DNA of 64,000 nucleotides. Origin: Rhizoctonia solani. Lineage: Eukaryota > Basidiomycota > Agaricomycetes > Cantharellales > Ceratobasidiaceae. Below the pieces are notes generated by a model, which ran no database searches, was not told the DNA's origin, and worked only from the letters and a program-made list of their open reading frames with translations. The first letter of the stretch is position 1, and every line of letters begins with the position of its first letter. Of the stretch, positions 58,270 through 64,000 are shown piece by piece. The translations under genes and the position numbers were made by a program. Location: the NCBI RefSeq assembly GCF_016906535.1, contig NC_057378.1:2046001-2110000 (forward strand), given 5' to 3'.

Positions 58270-60261
58270 ATGTCTGCCACTCCTGAACCTGACAGTGCCA
58301 CAGGGGGTACAGATATTAGAAGAAACCCTAGTAGAACCAGTCGATCTTCAACCTTTGATGAAGGACCAGCAAGAAGGAGGGGAATCTCAGGAACCTCATC
58401 TGTAGGAACCTCTAGAGCCTCTTCTCCTACCTATACAGCAAGGGGACCATCTGTCATGCCAGGATCAATGCCTGGCTCTGAGGATGAAACTACTGTGATT
58501 GAGGATGATAGTACAGTAGAAAACCCTAGCATTATGATTACTGACACTTCTACCTTAGAACCCATAGTAGTGCAGGATACACCTCCTACACTACCAGCCA
58601 CTCATAACCAGCCTTCCAACAGATCTTCTGTCACTATAGAAGACATTACTGCCCAGGAAGGGGATACCACTCTTAGGAGACACAACCTTACTGGTACCAC
58701 CATAAGACAAGCCAGAACAAGAAGCACTTCCAATATGGGGTATCAGGAAACAGCCCTACAGAGCATTCCTGCATCCATTACATCTAGTAGGAGAACAAGC
58801 CCTGTAGAGCTTGACCAAAGGCTGGGGGAACCAACACTGGGTCACCAGCCAGCAGCATTAATTGCACACCAACCACAACCCCAGATACCTATGCAGGGGT
58901 TACCTTTATCCAGGGCTGCTATAGCTGACTATGAGGCCAAGAGCCATCAGGTGATGCCTCAAATCAGGGTAGAAGCAGCCATCAGCAGTGCCATCAATGA
59001 TATCAAAGATGACATTGCCCTGAAGATGGGCCCTATCAAATACATACATGCTAATAGCTCTGAAAGTGCAGCTGCCCTGAGACAAGTAGGCAGAGATGTA
59101 GCAGACCTCAACCTGCAGACCAACTATATAAGAAGGAAATTAGGTGAAGTCTCTGAGGAGCAAAGAGCAGCTCAAACAGCCCATAACCACCTGGCAAATC
59201 AAGTAGAGGATCTACAAGACAAGGTGGATGCATTGCCTCAACTCTTTCAGGATGTACAATCTAGGATAGCTACCATGGAGGAAAGACTTTTGGAAGCAAT
59301 TTTGGAGGTAGACAGGAAGATAGGACTACCTAAAGAACCAGAGCCAGAAGGAACTGAGACTGAAAGCAACAGTGAGGAAGAAGATGGTGATAGTCTTCAT
59401 CTCTCTAGACAAAGACAGTCCTCTCCAGCCAGAAGAACCTCCATTCCAAAAGAAGCCAGACTTAAACAGCCAAATGCCTTCAATGGAAAAAGAGGTACTG
59501 AAGCTGAAACATTCATCATGAAGATGGAAATGTATTTCAAAGAGTATCCTGGTACCTTCACTGATGAGAGAAAGATCAGGGCCACCTTAACCAATATGGG
59601 AGAAGGTGAACCAGTCAAATGGGCCAGTCCCCTGATGCAGAAACATCTCAGTGATGAACCTCATGAGTACCTTACCTCCTGGAATGCATTCAAAGCAGCA
59701 TTCCTACTCAACTTCAGTGATCCATCCAAAAGGGATAGGGCTATTAGGGAAATCAATAGCCTAAAACAAACTGGATCAGCACAAATTTATGCCAGCCAAT
59801 TCCGAATTTTAAAGGAAGATCTTGATTGGGATGAGAAAGCTCTCATTGACACCTTCAAAAAGGGACTCAAGATCAACCTGCAGTCAGAATTGATTCGCAT
59901 GAAGATCACTACTCCTGAAATTGACAACTACTCTTTAGAGCAAATCATTGAAGTAGCCATCAGGACTGATGACATTCTTCAACAGGCTGCTTCAATCAAG
60001 GACACTACTACACCACCTAGTATCCTAAAGAAAGGAAAGACCAACAACTATAGACCTACAGAGAGGTTCCCTGCAGAGACTTTTCTGAGGAGAAGCCAAG
60101 CAGGTGAATGCCAAAAATGTGGGAGCAAGACTCACAGGCTAAAACAATGCCCTGAGAAATTCTACAAACCTGACCCAGTACTGGGAAAGAGAGGGACAGA
60201 GAAAAGGATAGAGGAGGATTGTGAATCCATAGAGTCAAAAAATTACCAAGGGCCTCTGTAA
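58270..60261 (+). CDS. Gypsy gag
   Basis: 663 aa. The Ser/Thr-rich N-terminus is followed by a coiled coil around residues 275-350, an acidic stretch, a retrotransposon gag domain (from NAFNGKRGTEAETFIMKMEM to about ALIDTFKKGLKINLQ) and a zinc knuckle CQKCGSKTHRLKQC (614-627). It forms the virus-like particle shell and binds RNA in this family. The ATG at 58270 follows an A-rich leader and opens the only long frame. Arg is coded almost only by AGA/AGG. Confidence 0.95.
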   Translation: MSATPEPDSATGGTDIRRNPSRTSRSSTFDEGPARRRGISGTSSVGTSRASSPTYTARGPSVMPGSMPGSEDETTVIEDDSTVENPSIMITDTSTLEPIVVQDTPPTLPATHNQPSNRSSVTIEDITAQEGDTTLRRHNLTGTTIRQARTRSTSNMGYQETALQSIPASITSSRRTSPVELDQRLGEPTLGHQPAALIAHQPQPQIPMQGLPLSRAAIADYEAKSHQVMPQIRVEAAISSAINDIKDDIALKMGPIKYIHANSSESAAALRQVGRDVADLNLQTNYIRRKLGEVSEEQRAAQTAHNHLANQVEDLQDKVDALPQLFQDVQSRIATMEERLLEAILEVDRKIGLPKEPEPEGTETESNSEEEDGDSLHLSRQRQSSPARRTSIPKEARLKQPNAFNGKRGTEAETFIMKMEMYFKEYPGTFTDERKIRATLTNMGEGEPVKWASPLMQKHLSDEPHEYLTSWNAFKAAFLLNFSDPSKRDRAIREINSLKQTGSAQIYASQFRILKEDLDWDEKALIDTFKKGLKINLQSELIRMKITTPEIDNYSLEQIIEVAIRTDDILQQAASIKDTTTPPSILKKGKTNNYRPTERFPAETFLRRSQAGECQKCGSKTHRLKQCPEKFYKPDPVLGKRGTEKRIEEDCESIESKNYQGPL

Positions 60262-60263
60262 CC

Positions 60264-60317
60264 ATGTCAGAGACTCCCCTAGAACCCTCAGAGGATAGTG
60301 ATGAAGTGTATTTATGA
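60264..60317 (+). CDS. 17-codon bridging frame between gag and pol
   Basis: It starts at ATG two bases after the gag stop (TAACCATG) and ends in a TGA that overlaps the pol ATG (ATGA at 60314-60317). The peptide MSETPLEPSEDSDEVYL is very acidic. It may only serve to hand ribosomes from gag to pol by termination and restart. It could also be chance. Confidence 0.4.
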   Translation: MSETPLEPSEDSDEVYL

Positions 60318-63300
60318 AAGGAACAAATGATACTCTATCCACTTACACTTCCATTGAGGGAATCATGGACCCTATTAAAACACTTATTGACTCTGGCTCT
60401 TCACAAAACTTCATGGATATTACCTTTGCTAGGAACCTCAAGATTCCTCTGATTGAACTCCACTCCCCTAGGACAGTCATAGCCATTGATGGGAAAGAGG
60501 TAGAAGAAAAAATTCGATATAAGGCCATCTTAAACCTTATCATTGAAGGAAGAACTTTCAGACAGACCTTTTATGCTATGCCACTAGGAGATACTCCACT
60601 TATCCTAGGTCTCTCCTGGCTAAGAGAAGCCAACCCTACCATCTGCTGGAGGGATTTCTCATTAAGCTATAAGGATGAGGAACCTATGAAAGGAAAACTG
60701 GCAGAGATACTGGAACTCCCTTCTGAGATAGAAGACTTCCAAGATGTATTCTCTGAAGAGCTCTTTAAACAACTCCCTCAACACAGATCCTTTGACTGCT
60801 CCATTAACTTCAAGGAAGGGAGTGAACTTCCAAAACCTGCTAAAGCCTATCCCATGTCTCCAGCAGAGTCCAAAGCCATGAAGGAATATATGGAAAAGGA
60901 ACTATTGGATGGGAAAATTGAGCCAAGTCACTCTCCTATTGCTTCCCCATGCTTCTTTGTGAGGAAAGCTGATGGGGGACTGAGACTAGTAGTGGACTAT
61001 AGGAAGATCAATGACATCACCATCACAGATCAATTCCCCATGCCCTTGCAGTCTGACCTTCTAGAAAAGGTCAAGGATGCCAAGATTTTCTCCAAACTTG
61101 ATCTGAAGTCAGGATACAATAACATCAGGATCAAGGCAGGAGAGGAATGGAAAACTGCTTTCAGGACAAAGGATGGTCTCTTTCAGTATTGTGTGATGCC
61201 CTTTGGCTTGAGAAATGCCCCTCAAATCTTCCAGAGGTTGATGAATCATATTTTCCATGACATGATTGATGTGTCAGTAATTATCTACTTAGATGATATA
61301 CTGATCTACTCTAGGAATAGAGAAGAACACACCAAACATCTCAGGGAAGTACTTAGAAGAATCAGGGACAACAACCTATACCTGAAACTTGCAAAGTGCC
61401 TATTCTACACCACTGAAGTGACCTATATTGGCATTGTGATTACCCCAGAAGGTATCTCCATGGAGAAAGAAAAGATTAAGGCAGTACAGGAATGGAAGGA
61501 ACCTAAGACTGTCAAGCAACTGCAGTCTTTCATAGGATTTGCCAACTTCTACAGACGCTTTATCAAGGACTTCAGCACTATTGTAAAACCCCTAACTCTA
61601 CTTACCAGGCAGGAAGTAAAGTGGAAGTGGGGTGAAGCTGAACAGCAAGCCTTTGATAGGGTCAAGGAGGAAATTGGAAAGGACCCAGTACTTATTCACC
61701 CTGATGCCCAGAAACCTTACTTCTTAGAAACTGATGCCTCTGGAGTAGCTATGGGTGCTGTCCTTAGCCAAAGACACACTGATGGCTACCTACACCCTAT
61801 TGCCTTCCTATCAAAGAGCTTTGATGATGCCCAGACCAACTATGACACACATGACAAGGAGCTACTAGCCATCATTACTTCCCTGGAACATTGGAGACTT
61901 TTCCTGGAAGGCACAACTGAGCCCATCACAGTCTACACTGATCACAAAAACCTGGAATACTGGAAGACAGCTCACACCTTCAACAGGCGACATGCAAGGT
62001 GGTACCAAATCCTGGCACCCTTCAACTTCAACATTGTCTACAGACCTGGAAAGATGTCTGAAAAGCCTGATGCCCTATCAAGAAGACCTGATCACTTAGA
62101 CATTCCCAACAAGGAACAGATAATGATTGATCCTAAACACTTCCTGGTAATGAAGGCAGAGGTAACAACAGACATTATTTCTCAGATCAGAGAGGCTCAG
62201 GATGAAGATGAGTCAATTCAAACACTGATTGCCACTGTCAAACACAAGGAAGAACTTCCTCCTAGTGTAGCAAAACAATTTACTAAATACCAATGGAAAG
62301 AAGAACTCCTATGGTATGAGGAGAGAATTTTTGTACCAGACAGCAAGGCTATCAGACTTGAACTCCTAGAACAGTACCATGACTCCCCCATTGCTGGCCA
62401 TCAAGGGCAAGCACGTACTTTGGAACTCCTGTCAAGAGATTACTATTGGCCAGGAATGAAAGCCCAAGTAAACAGATATGTGGAATCATGTGAAAACTGT
62501 CAAAGGAGTAAAGGCCACAAACATACAGTCCCCATAAGACCACTACCTATTCCAAGCAGGCCCTGGGAGGATATTGCCTATGACATGATAGTCAAACTTC
62601 CACTATCCAATGGATATGACAGTATTCTAGTGGTAATAGACCGCTTTTCAAAGCAGGCCCATTTCATTCCTTGTATAGAAAAAACCAATGCTAAGGAAAT
62701 GGCTGAAATCTTTATCAAGGAAGTATGGAAACTGCATGGTACCCCTAGGACAACAATCTCAGATAGAGGCAGAGTATTCAACAATGAATTCCAAAGGGCC
62801 TTATATGAGAAATTGGGAATAAAACCTCTATACTCTACTGCCTATCACCCTGAGACAGATGGCCTGGCAGAAAGAACAAACCAATGGTTGGAGGGATTCT
62901 TGCGCAGCTACTGCAACTATGCACAAGATGATTGGGCAAAGTGGCTACCTATAGCTGAGTTCTGTCACAACAATCAAGTCAACTCTACAACTGGCAAATC
63001 AGCCTTTGAGACAGTGTATGGAATGCACCCAAGATGGAATATTGCACCTACCACCTCCAATGTACCACATGCAGAAGACATGACCAAACAGATGGAACTA
63101 ATCTGGGATGAAGTCAAGGCCTCCATGGAGTTCCACAAAGCAAAGGAAAAGGCACCCAGACAGGAATACAAAGTAGGAGATAAGGTGTGGCTAATGACCA
63201 CCAATATCCAAACAAAGAGACCTGCAAAGAAGCTGGACAACAAGAAAGCTGGACCCTTCACTATCATTGAAAAGATCTCATCCCATGCTTACAGACTAGA

Positions 63301-63709
63301 CCTTCCTAACACCATAAAAATCCACAATGTGTTCCATCTCAATCTCCTGGCTCCCTTCAAAGAGGACACTGACTTCCACAGAAGACAAGTGAAACCTCCC
63401 CCCATCATAACAGAGGAAGGAGAAGAGGAGTATGAAGTGGAAAAGATTGTGGCATGGAGACAGGACAAAGAAGGGCTGAGATATCAAGTCAGATGGAAAG
63501 GATATGATGAGCTAGAGGATACCATGGAGAGAGCTGAAAAGATTGCCCAACTGCCTGAGATCATGGAGAGATTCAAAAAGGAGTTCCCTAATGGGCCTCT
63601 ACCTCCTGAAATCAAAACCCCAGGAAAGAAAAAGAAGACAATAAAGGGGAAATCTGCTTATATGAGTGTGTCTCACTCTAACAGATATGCACCTCTTCAA
63701 GTCCCCTAA
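60314..63709 (+). CDS. Gypsy pol: protease, reverse transcriptase, RNase H, integrase, chromodomain
   Basis: 1131 aa, intact. Protease DSGSS (Asp26); reverse transcriptase with QYCVMPFGLRNAP and YLDD (325-328); RNase H with TDASGVAMGAVLSQ and DHKNLEYW; integrase zinc region beginning near His689 (HDSPIAGHQG, CENCQRSK) and catalytic D757, D817, E853 in D-D35E spacing; C-terminal chromodomain about 1038-1090 (EYEVEKIVAWR, YQVRWKGYDELEDT). Chromodomains of this class steer integration towards methylated-histone chromatin, which fits its position in a repeat block. The usual Trp of the NTWEP stretch is Met here (DTMER). The frame is +1 relative to gag, and a TGA lies three codons upstream of the ATG, so a gag-pol fusion by simple readthrough is excluded. 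Confidence 0.96.
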   Translation: MKGTNDTLSTYTSIEGIMDPIKTLIDSGSSQNFMDITFARNLKIPLIELHSPRTVIAIDGKEVEEKIRYKAILNLIIEGRTFRQTFYAMPLGDTPLILGLSWLREANPTICWRDFSLSYKDEEPMKGKLAEILELPSEIEDFQDVFSEELFKQLPQHRSFDCSINFKEGSELPKPAKAYPMSPAESKAMKEYMEKELLDGKIEPSHSPIASPCFFVRKADGGLRLVVDYRKINDITITDQFPMPLQSDLLEKVKDAKIFSKLDLKSGYNNIRIKAGEEWKTAFRTKDGLFQYCVMPFGLRNAPQIFQRLMNHIFHDMIDVSVIIYLDDILIYSRNREEHTKHLREVLRRIRDNNLYLKLAKCLFYTTEVTYIGIVITPEGISMEKEKIKAVQEWKEPKTVKQLQSFIGFANFYRRFIKDFSTIVKPLTLLTRQEVKWKWGEAEQQAFDRVKEEIGKDPVLIHPDAQKPYFLETDASGVAMGAVLSQRHTDGYLHPIAFLSKSFDDAQTNYDTHDKELLAIITSLEHWRLFLEGTTEPITVYTDHKNLEYWKTAHTFNRRHARWYQILAPFNFNIVYRPGKMSEKPDALSRRPDHLDIPNKEQIMIDPKHFLVMKAEVTTDIISQIREAQDEDESIQTLIATVKHKEELPPSVAKQFTKYQWKEELLWYEERIFVPDSKAIRLELLEQYHDSPIAGHQGQARTLELLSRDYYWPGMKAQVNRYVESCENCQRSKGHKHTVPIRPLPIPSRPWEDIAYDMIVKLPLSNGYDSILVVIDRFSKQAHFIPCIEKTNAKEMAEIFIKEVWKLHGTPRTTISDRGRVFNNEFQRALYEKLGIKPLYSTAYHPETDGLAERTNQWLEGFLRSYCNYAQDDWAKWLPIAEFCHNNQVNSTTGKSAFETVYGMHPRWNIAPTTSNVPHAEDMTKQMELIWDEVKASMEFHKAKEKAPRQEYKVGDKVWLMTTNIQTKRPAKKLDNKKAGPFTIIEKISSHAYRLDLPNTIKIHNVFHLNLLAPFKEDTDFHRRQVKPPPIITEEGEEEYEVEKIVAWRQDKEGLRYQVRWKGYDELEDTMERAEKIAQLPEIMERFKKEFPNGPLPPEIKTPGKKKKTIKGKSAYMSVSHSNRYAPLQVP

Positions 63710-63717
63710 AGAGGCGC

Positions 63718-63731
63718 AAAAGGGGGGGCAA
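63718..63731 (+). other. Gypsy polypurine tract region
   Basis: AAAAGGGGGGGCAA directly precedes the 3' LTR, the expected plus-strand primer. The non-autonomous element has the same tract. Confidence 0.75.
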
Positions 63732-64000
63732 TGTCATGAGCCACACCCCTATTGTGCCCTCTATTCACATACCAGGGCACTCATGGTACACACTACGGCC
63801 ACCGGAAACACGCATATACTCGCACTTATGCACTCAGAAACCCCAGGTTCCCACATATAAGAGACTTATGGTCGACATGGCTGGACTTAGTGATATTCTC
63901 TAAGTCCAGGTCACATGACCTCCCCCCCTCCAGTCCTTTATCAAATACTATACTAAACTACTACGGATTTGAGGTGGGGGGGGGGATGACATAATCTCTT
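63732..64000 (+). repeat. Gypsy 3' LTR, cut by the window end
   Basis: First 269 bases of the LTR starting TGTCATGAGCC; matches 56594-56862. Confidence 0.95.

Larger units (their letters stand above)
56594..64000 (+). mobile_element. Ty3/gypsy chromodomain LTR retrotransposon (3' end outside window)
   Basis: It consists of a 460 bp 5' LTR, a 1.2 kb leader, gag (58270-60261), a 17-codon bridging frame, pol (60314-63709), a purine tract and the start of the 3' LTR at 63732. The 269 bases of 3' LTR in the window match the 5' LTR with no difference that I could find, including a ten-G run, so the insertion is recent. Both main frames are intact. The order reverse transcriptase, RNase H, integrase plus a C-terminal chromodomain makes it a chromovirus. 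It is a plausible autonomous partner of the element at 46007. Confidence 0.97.

Overview
The window looks like nuclear DNA of a basidiomycete fungus, probably an Agaricomycete. Genes are split by many 45-100 base introns with GTRNGY donors and YAG acceptors. The host genes are typically fungal: a Kin1/MARK kinase, an M35 deuterolysin, a uric acid-xanthine permease, epoxide hydrolase and APH-like enzymes, and large P-loop GTPases. A Rhizoctonia/Ceratobasidium-type genome would fit the GTPase expansion and the repeat load, but that placement is inference.

Bases 1-29.6 kb are gene-bearing. In order they hold: the 3' end of an unknown gene, an M35 metalloprotease (+), a GTPase gene broken by a 5.5 kb Ty1/copia element, a small unknown gene, an intact GTPase gene (+), kin1 (-), a solo copia LTR, a fused tandem-GTPase gene (-), and a nucleobase permease (-). 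The GTPase genes share one architecture: a short first exon, a phase-2 intron, an approximately 850 nt G-domain exon, then a Cys/His-rich plus coiled-coil exon. They form a local paralogous cluster.

From 29.6 to 40.1 kb lie a second copia copy, heavily mutated at TCG/CGA sites, a remnant of an epoxide hydrolase gene, an APH-like gene with a one-base deletion, and an epoxide hydrolase gene with a damaged 5' end.

From about 40.1 kb to the end the DNA is a CpG-poor repeat block. Target-site duplications resolve it into nested insertions: three to four LTR families as solo LTRs (some inside others), a non-autonomous LTR element (46007-49061) carrying tRNA-like hairpins, a CACTA-like DNA element (52016-54116) with an LTR inside it, and a nearly complete, apparently young chromodomain Ty3/gypsy element (56594 to the window end) with intact gag and pol.

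The main themes are TpCpG-directed decay of retroelements, a young gypsy element whose coding region almost lacks CpG while its LTR keeps it, and a GTPase gene that joins a degenerate and a canonical G domain. No rRNA, canonical tRNA or CRISPR was seen. Intron boundaries were read by eye; exon sums that divide by three support the models quoted.
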